DNA from: Sporosarcina limicola
GTDB lineage: Bacteria; Bacillota; Bacilli; Bacillales_A; Planococcaceae
NCBI RefSeq assembly: GCF_014873855.1
Contig: NZ_JADBEL010000019.1
Location: 1 to 64,000 of the forward strand
Direction of reading: 5' to 3'
Length of the DNA: 64,000 bases
Below, one piece after another: positions 10,728-20,535 of this stretch (positions within the stretch are counted from its first letter, which is position 1; every line of letters starts with the position of its first letter). Position numbers and translations under genes: made by a program. A model generated the notes under the pieces. The model saw nothing but the letters and a program-made list of their open reading frames with translations, ran no database searches and was not told the DNA's origin.

Positions 10728-11087
10728 CTAAAAATCCATAAACGTATCGTGATCCATATAATAATTTAGTCCTAGTATAAAATCATCAATTGAAGCTTGT
10801 TTTTTCTGGTGTAAGACATTCATTAACACATCTTCAAATTGTTGTCCGTCATAAAAAAATTCCAATGATTCTTTAATTACAAAATCTGGGTACACCTCCT
10901 CGTCGTCATCTGTAATAGTTGGATTGAGATCCAAATAACAAATTAGGTCTGTACTCGCAATTTCTTCATCTTCATTAGTATACAAACAGAAGTTAGTATT
11001 TTTAAAACCGTTTTTTTCAACATCCTTTGAAATAACATATATTATCTGACTTAATTTATATGGCATTCTGAACTCTATATTCTCCAT
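10728..11087 (-). CDS. Putative immunity protein for the WHH nuclease of VgrG-Rhs
   Basis: This small acidic protein of 119 residues starts 12 bases after the stop of the full-length VgrG-Rhs toxin and has a strong GAGGAGG ribosome binding site. The centre is rich in Asp/Glu (TDDDEEVYPDF), and the C-terminus (ASIDDFILGLNYYMDHDTF) resembles small uncharacterised immunity-like proteins of the DUF7716 kind, though I hold that name loosely. An acidic surface suits neutralisation of a basic nuclease. The function is inferred from position and composition. Confidence 0.6.
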   Translation of the reverse strand: MENIEFRMPYKLSQIIYVISKDVEKNGFKNTNFCLYTNEDEEIASTDLICYLDLNPTITDDDEEVYPDFVIKESLEFFYDGQQFEDVLMNVLHQKKQASIDDFILGLNYYMDHDTFMDF

Positions 11088-11099
11088 AAAAATCCTCCT

Positions 11100-14000
11100 C
11101 TACTTTTTGCATTTCGGCTTACCAGTTTCACCATCTAACTTCCCGTTTCTACCTGGCTTTCCTCCTCCCCAAATGTCACGACCTCCAGCTTTAGTTGGAT
11201 GATATAATCCATGATTTTTAGCGTGATCAGCGCGGTCTACAAGTGTAAGCCTTCTTACATCTTCATGATGATGCCATGTAAGATCTACCGGACTTGATCC
11301 CATACCAGGGTTTTTCAACCAATCATGTAATGCAGGATACCGACCTAGCATATCACGTCGGAAAACTAAATCACTATTGAGTTTATTAATAAATGCTTTA
11401 TTTGCTCTATTAAACTGAACTTTATCACTTGAATATTGATGTTGAGGGTCTAACATAAAAGCATAAAATATATGATATTGACTATTATTAGGGCGATTAG
11501 CCAATCCTAATGGATCAATCATAGTATTCGGATCATTAGTATATCCATATAAAGTAGGGTTATTCCCCGCAAGTCCTATCGGGTCTATCTGAGTATAATT
11601 CCCTTGTTCTGGGTCGTAGTATCTGAATCGGTTATAATACAAACCAATTTCTGCATCTTCATACTGACCTTGATACCTAAATGGAATAAAGTCTTTCTCA
11701 CCTGTAAATTCTTTCACTCGTCCATAAACATCAAGCTCAACTGACCAAACCTTATTACCCTCTTCATCATAAGCTTCGACAGGCGTTCCAAGATAATCAC
11801 TAATAATACTGTAATTACCTTCATCCGTAATTTTTGCTGAAGGGATGAACCCATCATTAAACACCCATGTGACTAGATTAGCTGGCATTTCAGATTCATT
11901 CTGTGAAGAATGCTCAACTTGATTTTCTAATGTAGCTAAATCATTCTCTGAAAAGTACTCATGTAGAATCGTATTCCCATCCCACACAAATCTCATTGTT
12001 TTTTCGTTAGAACTCTTCTCAATCCGTCTACCCATCGGATCATACTTGAAAGTAACTTCCGTCTTATCTGGTTTGATGACCTTCGACATCATCCCATTGC
12101 CGTCATATTCGTACTTCCACGTATCACCATTCTTCTCAGCCTTCTGAACGAGATTACCTTCTTCATCGTAAGAGAAAGTTGCCTCTCTCGTTTCGAGCAA
12201 TCTGCTACCGGCACCATAGACGCGATCTGTCTTTTCTTTCGTTTCATACAAATTGCCGACGTCATCGACATTGCGGTGTAGGTAATCAAATTGACTGTCT
12301 TGATTGGCCCAGACGAGGTTGCTGAATTCGTCATAGCCATAAGTAACTTGTCCGGCGGTTAACTCGTTGACCATGCCTTTTAATCGATGATTGACATCCC
12401 AATTGTAAACTCTTCTTCGTGTATGACGGTTTTGACTGCTTACTCGATGATTTGTCGGCCTTCCTGTGACATCATATTGCCATTGACTGATGACATCCCC
12501 GGGTAAGATTCTCTCAATCTCTTGACCCAGTTCATTGTACTGCATCGCTGCTGTCCACTGTTCTTGATCCGCGCGAGAAGCTGTAATTTGCGAGACATTT
12601 CCCATTTTATTACGAGCGACATCGATGTTGGCACCCAGGCTACTCGTAACCTGTGAACGACTGCCTAATTCATCATAACTACTCGCAATCCACTGGTCAT
12701 TCTGCCATTCCTTGATCACTTGTCCAGAGGGGTCTCGCTCGAGCTTTACGGTCATATGCTCATTAGCAGTCTCGAGTAACGAACCATTCTTGTCATAGCC
12801 AAACGTTTCCCAAGTGCCATCATAATAATCAGCTCGAATGACATTCCCTAGACCGTTATGTTGATACGCTGTCCAACGATCACCCGGACGATGAATTTTC
12901 TGAACCAATCCTGCCTGACTTCGTTCATACGTTTTGGTCAGCTCATCAAAGCCGATTTCCTTGATGATATTCCCTTTCGTATCCCGTTCAAACTGGTACG
13001 CTTCGCCTTTTTCATTGATGACAGCGGTTAACTGTTCTTCTGTATCAAAGGTGAAGTTGACGTTCTTCCCACCTTGTTCTCGAGAGGTCAAGCTGCCAAG
13101 AATGGTGTAGGCAAAGGAAACTTGCGTGTGGTTATCTTTCGCAAAAACAACATCGTCATAGGCATCATACCGTAAGCGAACGTCGTTACCATCTGACAGG
13201 TTTGCCCGTACAAGCCGATTCAAGTGATCATAATTGAACTTTTCTGTTGCCCCTAACGGATTGGTCGTTGTTGTGCAATTGCCACGACGGTCATACGCCC
13301 ATGTCGAACTTGTCCCGTCTGGTAATGTCACTTGACGCAAGTTCAGCTCATCATCGTAAGCTAAGTTTACCATATGACCTTGCGCATTCGTGACCGTGTC
13401 AATTAAATAATTCTGGTTATAGGAAAATTCCGTTTTCGTGCCATCTTCTAAGACATTCGCTTGTAATGTCCCGTCTTCATTATATAGCCACTGACGACTT
13501 CCACCCTCTGCGTTGACTACCTGAATCAGCCTATCCTTCTCATCATATTGTGAGGAGAAGGTACTGCCATCTGCCTGCGTAATCGTCACAGGATTTGCCC
13601 ACTCATCATAGCTAAATGTCGTCACACGACCCTCTTCATCGACTGCTTGGAGTAATTCAAAGTCCTCGTTATAGTCCGTACTGACTTCACTACCATCTGG
13701 ATGAACAATTTTCGTACAGAGGTTCTCTTCGTTAAAATAATAAGTACTCTTATTGCCTAAGCTATCGGTAATTTCGTTATAGCCCTCGTAATACGCAAGC
13801 TCACCTGCAAGGACATTCCCGTCTCCCCATGTCTTGATCACGCGTGCACCTGTTGTGGGGCCGTCATATCGCCAGAAGAAGGAATTTTTATTGCGATCTG
13901 TTTTTTGCACCATTAAGTGATTGTTATAATTTATATGCGTACTTTGCCCTAACGCATCTTGGATTTCTACTAAATCTTGTCCATCATTGTAAATATAACG

Positions 14001-16616
14001 AACCAAAACTTCACGATTCATCTGCTTACACAAGGCGACTTCTGTCATTCTGCCCACTTCATTGGTCGTCACCTCAAGCACTCTCCCCACACTGTCGGTT
14101 ACTTGGGCTAAGAAGCCTTTAAGGTTATAGGCAAACTGTATGTGATGGTCTTGTTCATTTTTTACTTCTTTTAAGCGGTATTTCGTTTCGGTTGTTTGCT
14201 CAAATACATACATCAATCGTGTATCATGCTCAAACAAATGATACTCCCCACCCATATTGGTCAAGGTCATTCTTTCCCGTTTATTAAAATATGGAAAGTT
14301 CATGGGCAAAATTGGAAAGCCTACTGCCCGGCCATCTGTCACCACAATCCCAATCAAGTCTTCTTCTTCAAAAATCTCTAAGGCTAGATCATATGTAAAA
14401 TGCATACCATGACCTGACAAGCCAACCCGGCTACTATCGCTGTACCAAGCGCGTTCCCATGAAAGAGGGATGGGTCCAGGTAGTTCAAAATCGATGCCTT
14501 CATAAATCATACGCCCTGTGATTAAATCAACAGGATCACGTCCTGTTTTACAAAACTTGTCACTTTGCCCTTTTGTACAGTCAGATTTCTTTAAGGTTTT
14601 AGGCTTCGTTTTCGTCGGCACGATTTTAGCCATATCTTTCATCTTGTCTACGGTCTTCGAAACAGCTAGCACTTCGTCCATTGATGCGACGACTTTATCT
14701 GCGGCGGTTTTCACGCTCTTAGACCCTTTGTTGGCGAGCGTCGTAACTGTATCTAGCGTCGCGGATACTTTCGCATAAGCTACTTTCATCCCTTTGACTA
14801 CTTTTGCTGCATCAGCTGCCTTATCCGCAACTTTTGCGGTTTTACTGACGGCTTTTGCCGCTTTTTTGACCTGATAGGCCGTTTTTGCCGCATCACCAAT
14901 ACCCGGAATTGTACCGACTAAGTTCATGGCTGCCCCCATGTAATCTCCCCGTGCCAAGCTTAGTCCTGCATTCGCAACATCCGCAATGGCACCAAAACCA
15001 GGAATAAACCCAGCGACATCCAATGCTAAACTGATGCCATCTAAAATACTGCTAAATAAGCTTTTCTTCTCTTTCTTCGCCACTACCTTTTGCGGGAAAA
15101 TTAAGTCAACTTTCTGCGTGGCTTCGATTGCTTCGGCATTTAACTTCGGTGGTTGGCTTTGCTTCTCCGTACCTTCTTGATCAATGAGCGTACTGATTAA
15201 CTGGGTGTCAGCCGCGAGGATGATATGACTTTTCTCTTGCGCTGATAGTGCAATCCACTCTTCTGCCTCCATGAACAGCTCTTTCATGCCGCTCATTTCG
15301 AGTGTTTCATCCGCCGCTATCATGATGGTACTGTCGCTCAGGAACGTCACGCCTTCTCCATCATCCATCTGTACTTCCAATACCCCTTCTACTGCACTAA
15401 AGGTAATCTCGCCAACACCTAATGTCATGTCTTTCCCAGCAGTAGTTGCCAATGACTTAACGGTAGAATCCGCCATTTTCTTCGTTGCTTTTTGTTTCCC
15501 CTCTGATGTGACTGAATCTACGCGCACCGAGCTGATGATGATGGCCTCTTCTTCCACTGCGCTTAGAAAGTGCAATTGGGCACGTGCACCTATTGGGGGC
15601 ATTAAATACATGACGCTATTGGCATCTGCAGAATAAGCAAACCAATGCGCTTTTTCTTTCTCTTGCTTGTCATCTATATCTAAATGAATTTTAACGGTGT
15701 TTTGCGTGACATCTACTATTTTCCCTGCAAATGCTGCACCAATGAGATCTAAGTTGCGTACCAATCGCTGACGAATACTTTTCTCTGGTTGAGCCGTATA
15801 GTGAAACTTCAATACACCGCCATCAAGATAGATTTCCCGAACCGTTATGACATAGGATTTTCCCTTTAATTGTACCAACGTGCCCAACTCATGAGCTTCC
15901 GTGCTTTCAAACGCACAAAAAGTATAATCGGCTTCGCTCACATCAGTACCCTCATTTTCAGTAATCAACCGATACGCATCCACATCCATACGTAAGACAG
16001 AAGGCAGATCGTCGATGGTTACGCTTTTCCTACTTGGAGGTGTACCCAGCCAAAATTGCGCACCCTTTCCTTTTAGATCAGGAAAAACAACCGCATGCAA
16101 CTGGGAGGCCATTCTTTTAATGTATTCCCAATCTGTTTCCATATACTGAATCGAAATATGATCAATGGCCTGACCATCAGAAGCATGGTCGATATAATCC
16201 CCCTGAGGATAAGCACTCACAATGGTATTTATTAACTCCACATACGTCATCGTCGTATCTTGAAAAGAACGTGAGCGCTTCACAATATCCATATTTGCCG
16301 TAAATGAGACAGCCTCAACGGAGACATAATGCACGCCTTGTACTGCCTGCAACTCCGCATTTTCAATTCTTCCCGAGAATAATATGTCTCTTTTTCGTCC
16401 GAATTTCACAACAACTTCATCTGTATGACTGACCTGTTGAATATACTGTTGCGCTTGCTCTTCAGCAATCATTCCCGTAAAGTACAATCTCGCGTGGTCA
16501 CTGCCCCTTTGTTTGATGGTTAGTTTATCTAAATGAATAAGTGGATAAGGCCATACAAGCTCAATATCCTCATAAGTACTAACGATATGTACTTCTTTTT
16601 CTTCTGGCGATTTCAA
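11100..16616 (-). CDS. VgrG-Rhs fusion effector with WHH-type HNH nuclease C-terminus
   Basis: This 1838-residue polypeptide joins a spike and a toxin. Residues 1 to about 480 resemble VgrG/phage late-control D proteins and closely parallel the free VgrG proteins at 22826 and 27488 (RSFQDTTMTYVELI, QYMETDWEYIKRMASQL, then a beta-rich needle part). Residues of about 520-600 form a Gly/Ala-rich amphipathic linker (LALDVAGFIPGFGAIADVA). DUF6531 and YD repeats follow to about 1690, ending in DPIGLAG and PNTMIDPLGL. Residues 1706-1838 form the toxin, with WHHHED at 1781 and a downstream HP-GG-IWGGG pattern of the HNH/endonuclease VII superfamily. Translation starts at TTG behind AAAGGAGGT. A PAAR-like gene precedes it and an immunity gene follows. 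It is the only intact Rhs gene here and probably the one that is delivered. Confidence 0.85.
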   Translation of the reverse strand: MKSPEEKEVHIVSTYEDIELVWPYPLIHLDKLTIKQRGSDHARLYFTGMIAEEQAQQYIQQVSHTDEVVVKFGRKRDILFSGRIENAELQAVQGVHYVSVEAVSFTANMDIVKRSRSFQDTTMTYVELINTIVSAYPQGDYIDHASDGQAIDHISIQYMETDWEYIKRMASQLHAVVFPDLKGKGAQFWLGTPPSRKSVTIDDLPSVLRMDVDAYRLITENEGTDVSEADYTFCAFESTEAHELGTLVQLKGKSYVITVREIYLDGGVLKFHYTAQPEKSIRQRLVRNLDLIGAAFAGKIVDVTQNTVKIHLDIDDKQEKEKAHWFAYSADANSVMYLMPPIGARAQLHFLSAVEEEAIIISSVRVDSVTSEGKQKATKKMADSTVKSLATTAGKDMTLGVGEITFSAVEGVLEVQMDDGEGVTFLSDSTIMIAADETLEMSGMKELFMEAEEWIALSAQEKSHIILAADTQLISTLIDQEGTEKQSQPPKLNAEAIEATQKVDLIFPQKVVAKKEKKSLFSSILDGISLALDVAGFIPGFGAIADVANAGLSLARGDYMGAAMNLVGTIPGIGDAAKTAYQVKKAAKAVSKTAKVADKAADAAKVVKGMKVAYAKVSATLDTVTTLANKGSKSVKTAADKVVASMDEVLAVSKTVDKMKDMAKIVPTKTKPKTLKKSDCTKGQSDKFCKTGRDPVDLITGRMIYEGIDFELPGPIPLSWERAWYSDSSRVGLSGHGMHFTYDLALEIFEEEDLIGIVVTDGRAVGFPILPMNFPYFNKRERMTLTNMGGEYHLFEHDTRLMYVFEQTTETKYRLKEVKNEQDHHIQFAYNLKGFLAQVTDSVGRVLEVTTNEVGRMTEVALCKQMNREVLVRYIYNDGQDLVEIQDALGQSTHINYNNHLMVQKTDRNKNSFFWRYDGPTTGARVIKTWGDGNVLAGELAYYEGYNEITDSLGNKSTYYFNEENLCTKIVHPDGSEVSTDYNEDFELLQAVDEEGRVTTFSYDEWANPVTITQADGSTFSSQYDEKDRLIQVVNAEGGSRQWLYNEDGTLQANVLEDGTKTEFSYNQNYLIDTVTNAQGHMVNLAYDDELNLRQVTLPDGTSSTWAYDRRGNCTTTTNPLGATEKFNYDHLNRLVRANLSDGNDVRLRYDAYDDVVFAKDNHTQVSFAYTILGSLTSREQGGKNVNFTFDTEEQLTAVINEKGEAYQFERDTKGNIIKEIGFDELTKTYERSQAGLVQKIHRPGDRWTAYQHNGLGNVIRADYYDGTWETFGYDKNGSLLETANEHMTVKLERDPSGQVIKEWQNDQWIASSYDELGSRSQVTSSLGANIDVARNKMGNVSQITASRADQEQWTAAMQYNELGQEIERILPGDVISQWQYDVTGRPTNHRVSSQNRHTRRRVYNWDVNHRLKGMVNELTAGQVTYGYDEFSNLVWANQDSQFDYLHRNVDDVGNLYETKEKTDRVYGAGSRLLETREATFSYDEEGNLVQKAEKNGDTWKYEYDGNGMMSKVIKPDKTEVTFKYDPMGRRIEKSSNEKTMRFVWDGNTILHEYFSENDLATLENQVEHSSQNESEMPANLVTWVFNDGFIPSAKITDEGNYSIISDYLGTPVEAYDEEGNKVWSVELDVYGRVKEFTGEKDFIPFRYQGQYEDAEIGLYYNRFRYYDPEQGNYTQIDPIGLAGNNPTLYGYTNDPNTMIDPLGLANRPNNSQYHIFYAFMLDPQHQYSSDKVQFNRANKAFINKLNSDLVFRRDMLGRYPALHDWLKNPGMGSSPVDLTWHHHEDVRRLTLVDRADHAKNHGLYHPTKAGGRDIWGGGKPGRNGKLDGETGKPKCKK
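11505..15055 (-). repeat. Rhs core direct repeat, copy C (within the intact gene)
   Basis: This is the parental-type copy of the Rhs core shared with copies A and B. Only here does the reading frame continue upstream into a VgrG domain. Confidence 0.85.
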
Positions 16617-16638
16617 TTACTTACCTCCTTTCTCCTCT

Positions 16639-17037
16639 TTAAAAACCTTGTATCGGTATGTCCAACTCCTCTTGCCCGTCATGAACAATATCGATTTTGC
16701 CTCCACCTGCTGAACATTGCGTATGACAACGGTTTAATAACGCTTGCTTCCCTACGACATGGACATTTTCCATCCCTTCCATCCAATCAATGGAACAGAC
16801 TGGCGTACACGGTTTTTCCAACTGTAAGCAGACGCCAAAGGTTGGGATGTTTTCAGGGTTTCGATCCCCTACATTCATCAAGGCCTTCCCCTTGATATAA
16901 ACGCCATGATCTTGCGGCAAGTTTAAATAATTTAGATGGCTTCCATGCTCACAGCTCACGATTGCCCCATGTACTACATAACTAAATTGCTCCTGTTCCG
17001 CACTTTCTGTTTCTAAATTGTCCACAACCTGAGCCAT
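16639..17037 (-). CDS. PAAR-like tip protein (DUF4280 family)
   Basis: This protein of about 132 residues has the DUF4280 pattern: a start with YVVHGAIVSCEHGSH, then LPQDHGVYIKGKALMNVGD, FGVCLQLEKPCTP and a late Cys pair. DUF4280 proteins are PAAR-like and are expected to cap a VgrG spike. I choose the ATG of MAQVV because AAAGGAAG precedes it. It lies just upstream of the VgrG-Rhs gene, as a tip for that spike would. A paralogue is at 24410-24829. Confidence 0.8.
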   Translation of the reverse strand: MAQVVDNLETESAEQEQFSYVVHGAIVSCEHGSHLNYLNLPQDHGVYIKGKALMNVGDRNPENIPTFGVCLQLEKPCTPVCSIDWMEGMENVHVVGKQALLNRCHTQCSAGGGKIDIVHDGQEELDIPIQGF

Positions 17038-17110
17038 TCGACATCTTCCTTTCATATCGCTTTGACAACCACTGTTCTACAGTGTTTTGGAACGATTTAA
17101 TAGCCACATT

Positions 17111-17608
17111 CTATCGTCTGTCTAGTTTTACTCGTTGCAACTGGATTCCAAGAAAGGGTCGTCGTAACATACTTTCTGCCACCTCTAAATTGACTAGGGT
17201 GAAAGATTCCTTTTTGCCGTCGACTTGAAAAATACAATCTAGTTCCACCTTCTTCGGGTCAATCACGAGCTCCTTCATTTGTCCGTCTGGATAATAAGTC
17301 GTCTCATCGGAAATACAGTTCTTCTTCGCAATGTCCATAAGCCAATACACGCGCTGTGTCCCTTTCTGCACATCCGTAAACACAATGGCTGTAAAAACTA
17401 AGCCATCCTCGTATTTCGCTAACAATTCTTTCAAATCATCCGACACGATGCTTTGAGGTTTGTCCAAATAATCCAAATACAACGCATTCTCTTTCTCTAC
17501 CACTTCCGCGAATACAGACGAACAGACAAAATCAGCATCGAGGTCTGTCTTCAAAGGAATGATTGGGTTTGTAATACTTTGATCTTGTCGAAGAATAAAA
17601 TACTCCAT
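17111..17608 (-). CDS. Conserved protein of the spike module, paralogue of 25685-26251
   Basis: This 165-residue soluble protein starts MEYFILRQDQ with a good GGGGGG-type ribosome binding site. It shares its whole layout with the 188-residue protein at 25685-26251: N-terminal EYFIL/NYFIL, a central YWLM motif, FHPDG/YYPDG, VIDPKK/VIEEEL, and a C-terminal AESMLRR/AESLLRR with a basic tail. I cannot assign a family with confidence; the general pattern recalls Imm11-like folds. It always stands between a pentapeptide protein and a DUF4280 tip, so a role as adaptor or chaperone for loading a spike or effector is a reasonable inference. Confidence 0.6.
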   Translation of the reverse strand: MEYFILRQDQSITNPIIPLKTDLDADFVCSSVFAEVVEKENALYLDYLDKPQSIVSDDLKELLAKYEDGLVFTAIVFTDVQKGTQRVYWLMDIAKKNCISDETTYYPDGQMKELVIDPKKVELDCIFQVDGKKESFTLVNLEVAESMLRRPFLGIQLQRVKLDRR

Positions 17609-17676
17609 CTTTTCCCCCCGTAATCCTCATTTCTGTCTCTCATCACTTTGGTGACCACATCAACACGGTAGCAAAG

Positions 17677-17949
17677 TTAATGAATCCACTGAATGTCTTC
17701 CATCTGATCTGGGCTAAATAGACATTTCTCTTGATCGCGTTTAAAGAAGGTAGCCCCTTTTAAATTGGCATCTGTAAAATTGGCACCTGCAATCTGCGCA
17801 AACTCAAACCTTGCATTTTCCAAATTCGCATAGGAAAAGTCTATTTGTTTAAAATGTTTCCGCTGTAATTGTAGGTTTGAGAAGCCTTCAAACGTGTACG
17901 ATTTATCCGTTCTAACTCGTTTAACTCCCTTTGGAAACTCCGCCACCAA
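17677..17949 (-). pseudogene. Fragment of a pentapeptide-repeat protein
   Basis: About 90 codons correspond to the C-terminus of the 382-residue pentapeptide-repeat protein at 26282-27412: repeated A(N/D)(L/F)xx units such as YANLENARF and ANFTDANLKGATF, then a short acidic tail ending IQW. The only start is a TTG without a convincing ribosome binding site. The frame directly upstream is the decayed toxin remnant at 17962-18141. I read it as the 3' remnant of a module gene whose 5' part was lost when toxin cassettes were inserted. Confidence 0.65.
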
Positions 17950-17961
17950 CGATTGCTATTT

Positions 17962-18141
17962 CGCCGCTACACGTTCCCAATCATCCAATTTCCGTCCAGT
18001 AATCGGGTCTCTTCCGGTTATCACTTCTACTGCTTCCTTCACGTTCCAAACAACCGGGATGGAGTCTACGACGGCGGAGAGTATTTCTCGCAAATTAGCT
18101 TCCGCGCTTTGGTGAAGACTTTGCCACTCTTTTTATTAGCC
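17962..18141 (-). pseudogene. Remnant of a lysine-rich toxin N-terminal region
   Basis: The sequence matches the region encoding DPITGRKLDDWERVAA and SAVVD(F/S)IPVV in the toxin at 18963-19970. It then jumps, through an internal deletion, to the part encoding RAFVKTLP-like sequence on the other strand. A stop follows DDWERVAAK. It has no toxin domain left. Confidence 0.65.
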
Positions 18142-18176
18142 CACCTTTGTAGTTTCAATACATGTAAAAACGCAAA

Positions 18177-18217
18177 AAGCACTTGTTGCCTATAATAAAT
18201 AGACAATCAAGTGCTTT
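18177..18217 (-). terminator. Terminator behind the toxin/immunity pair
   Basis: AAAGCACTTG and CAAGTGCTTT form the stem, with an extra TTG/CAA inner pair, and A/T runs flank both sides. It lies about 220 bases downstream of the immunity gene at 18437-18892. Confidence 0.75.
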
Positions 18218-18436
18218 AAGTTCCTATATTTTCGAGGTTTATTAATATCCTCAAGTTTTTATGTTTTTGCGAGTTCCGTGTTTTTTATATTGATAATATG
18301 ACATCCTTGAGTGGTCCCGTCAAGTACGGTCTTTCACTTGACTGTTTTCACCGGTTGCAGTTCTGAAACGGACTTGACTTTTTTCTGTCTAGGATATTGA
18401 CGTAGATCCATAGGTAATACCAACGTAATATTGTGA

Positions 18437-18892
18437 TTATATAGCTTCAAATACTGTAATAAATAAAGAGTCCCATTCTTCATAAACCTCCACAGAAATA
18501 TTTCTAGAAGGAAACCTTTGTTTGAAACTCATAGACCAAAATAATTTTAATATATCACCAAGAACTTGTATTTGTGCTGAATTATTTTCATCTTCATTCA
18601 CATTGATGTGGAAATAGTCTTTCAATTCATATAGATTCATCATCTTTTCAACAGAACACTTATCTCCTTGACACTCATCGTCCCACTTTTTTAACAACTT
18701 CTCACTATAGTTATCCTTAAGTAAAAAGTAATTTTCCACCTCTATAATTTCAGGATAATAGAACTTTGCAAATGCTAGGGCAGTCTGTATGTCAGCCTTA
18801 ATATTTACATAACTCCTCCAACTAAAATTATTTGGGTTGGCTCTTTTATATTCTATATACTCTTTTATAGTTTCATCAGTAAATAACTCCAT
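18437..18892 (-). CDS. Putative immunity protein for the 18963-19970 toxin
   Basis: This 151-residue acidic protein has a strong ribosome binding site (GAGGGGG) and starts 70 bases behind the toxin stop. I recognise no family. It has no signal peptide or membrane segment and contains a CQGDKC Cys pair near residue 75. Its place directly after an Ntox24-like toxin and before a terminator is the reason for calling it immunity. Confidence 0.5.
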   Translation of the reverse strand: MELFTDETIKEYIEYKRANPNNFSWRSYVNIKADIQTALAFAKFYYPEIIEVENYFLLKDNYSEKLLKKWDDECQGDKCSVEKMMNLYELKDYFHINVNEDENNSAQIQVLGDILKLFWSMSFKQRFPSRNISVEVYEEWDSLFITVFEAI

Positions 18893-18962
18893 AAAATCCC
18901 CCTCATTTTATTAAGCTACGATTCATCATAATTAACCTGATAACGCGCAAGCTAAAATCTTA

Positions 18963-19970
18963 TTATTTTCTTGAGTTCGGTATTTCATCTGGATCAACTG
19001 GGCGAACCTCATATCCATTTTGGAATTGCTCACCTGTTTTTGGATTAGTATTAAACGTTGGCTCTTCTACATTTGGTCTAGGGATTGAACCATGGTCTTT
19101 ACCGTCAATTCGGACTTCCTTCACTATCTTTCCATCAGAACCATAAGTTGTGTATTTTGTAATATTCCCGTTTGTATCTCTATCAACTTTTGTAGAATTA
19201 GGTGTTCCAGTATCAGCAGGGGCGCTACGACTCTTTTTAGATGTAGATGTGGAATTACCCACCGCCTTATCAACTACTTTTTCCACACGAGAGACAACAT
19301 CCGACGCCACTTTCTCTGGTACTTTCGGTTTTTCCTCTGATTTCTTTGATTTTGTCGATTTCTTCGCTGCCTTTCCACCACCAGCGACAGCCGAAACTAC
19401 TTTACCGGTCCGAACTGCCCCTTTGACGACAGCACCGCCAACCATGGCCGCACCTGCTGCTACGCGTTCCCAATCATCCAATTTTCGTCCAGTAATCGGG
19501 TCTCCTCCGGTTATCACTTCGACGGCTGCTTTCGCGTTCCCAACGACCGGGATAAAGTCTACGACGGCGGAGAGTGTTTCTTTTAAGTTAGCTCCCGTCA
19601 GTGACTTGGCAGCTAATGCCGTTTTCTTGGCAGCTTTTTTCAGGACCTTGCCTGCTTGTTTGAAGAAGCCATCTTTTTCTTTTTTCTTCTTTTTAGACTT
19701 TTTAGCCAGTACTGCTTTTTTCATGTTCTTTTTCAGTTTCTTAATTTGTTGCTTTGGCGAAAGGTTGTTCTTGAACGTCCGCGCTTTCGTAAAGACTTTG
19801 CCGATCTTTTTCTTAGCCTTCTTCTTAGCCCTCTTCACTTTCTTTTTGGCCTTTTTCTGACTGGCGGCTAGTTGTTTTTTCTTTTTCTTGACCGTTTTTT
19901 TGACGGCCTTTTTCGCTACTTTCGCAACCTTCTTAACCGATTGAACGGTCTTTTTAGTTGCCTGTTTCAC
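18963..19970 (-). pseudogene. Orphan lysine-rich toxin (possible polymorphic toxin type 24), 5' damaged
   Basis: The readable frame gives 335 residues. A Lys/Ala-rich basic N-terminus (about 1-110) is followed by the conserved segment SAVVDFIPVVGNAKAAVE and DPITGRKLDDWERVAAGAA. The C-terminal 100 residues hold RDTNGNITKYTTYG, GKIVKEVRIDGKDHG and PRPNV, which resemble polymorphic toxin type 24. The GTG start follows a TAA directly. Upstream, the homologous codons for LAAAGSLLGSIPAVG are present but one base out of frame, and homology to the toxin gene at 21580-22833 ends at 20038. The cassette therefore has no spike gene and a broken 5' end, while the toxin part is intact. Confidence 0.65.
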
Positions 19971-20535
19971 TTACTTCGCCGCATTCTTGACAAACCCACC
20001 GCGGGAATACTGCCAAGAAGACTGCCCGCGGCAGCTAAGTCACTCCATGATACTCAACGGAAACTTTATCAATAGAAAGTTGTACGTTATTCATGCGTTT
20101 CCCCCATAGGCAAAACTTTTAACGGATTTGCCGCTTGTATTATAGAAATCAGGGAGTCGGTGGCTAGCCTTTAACACATGACCTTCCCGTTAATAGATTT
20201 CCATGCTTACAATATCAGTAGTCGTCTTACTCCATTCATAAGTTGCGACCAAGTCCTTTCACCATATCTATTGTTGTGGTAATGTACATTGTAGCGATTC
20301 ATTTTGAAAAAACACAAAAAAGCGAAGCTAACAAAAAACAGGTCAATCATGGTGGTATCTGACCATAATCGACCTGTTTAATGTAACGGAATATCGTTAT
20401 TTAGGTTATAGAATTAAAGACTTAATGTCCGTACAAATGAAATGACGAAATCTTTATACGAGTATTACATAGGTTATATGTGTTATTGGTTGAATGATGG
20501 ATTCATTCGGCACTGGGTACCCCCTCACCAAAATA
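19971..20535. other. Decayed spacer with toxin 5' remnant and terminator
   Basis: Bases 19971-20038 are the frameshifted 5' part of the toxin described above. From 20039 to about 20330 short frames such as MNNVQLSIDKV occur, but nothing I recognise. The hairpin at 20336-20380 closes the upstream unit. Confidence 0.5.
20336..20380 (-). terminator. Terminator-like hairpin
   Basis: The outer arms AAACAGGTC and GACCTGTTT and an inner ATCATGGT/ACCATAAT pairing form a long stem about 155 bases behind the immunity gene at 20536-20979. Confidence 0.7.

Noticed and set aside
1905..15055. CRISPR or other short-spacer array within the repeats
   Set aside because: The repetition comes from YD repeats and large gene-scale duplication; no regular short repeat-spacer pattern is present.
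15271..15636. Long plus-strand open frame antisense to the VgrG part of the 1838-residue gene
   Set aside because: It is a shadow of the minus-strand coding frame without a ribosome binding site; many similar frames occur opposite the YD repeats.
19150..19860. A 236-codon plus-strand frame rich in Phe/Leu/Ala
   Set aside because: It is the complement of the Lys/Ala-rich toxin head, whose biased codons leave the opposite frame open.
20039..20330. Short frames upstream of the damaged toxin (MNNVQLSIDKV and neighbours)
   Set aside because: They are broken by stops and shifts and match nothing I know, so I list the stretch only as decayed spacer.
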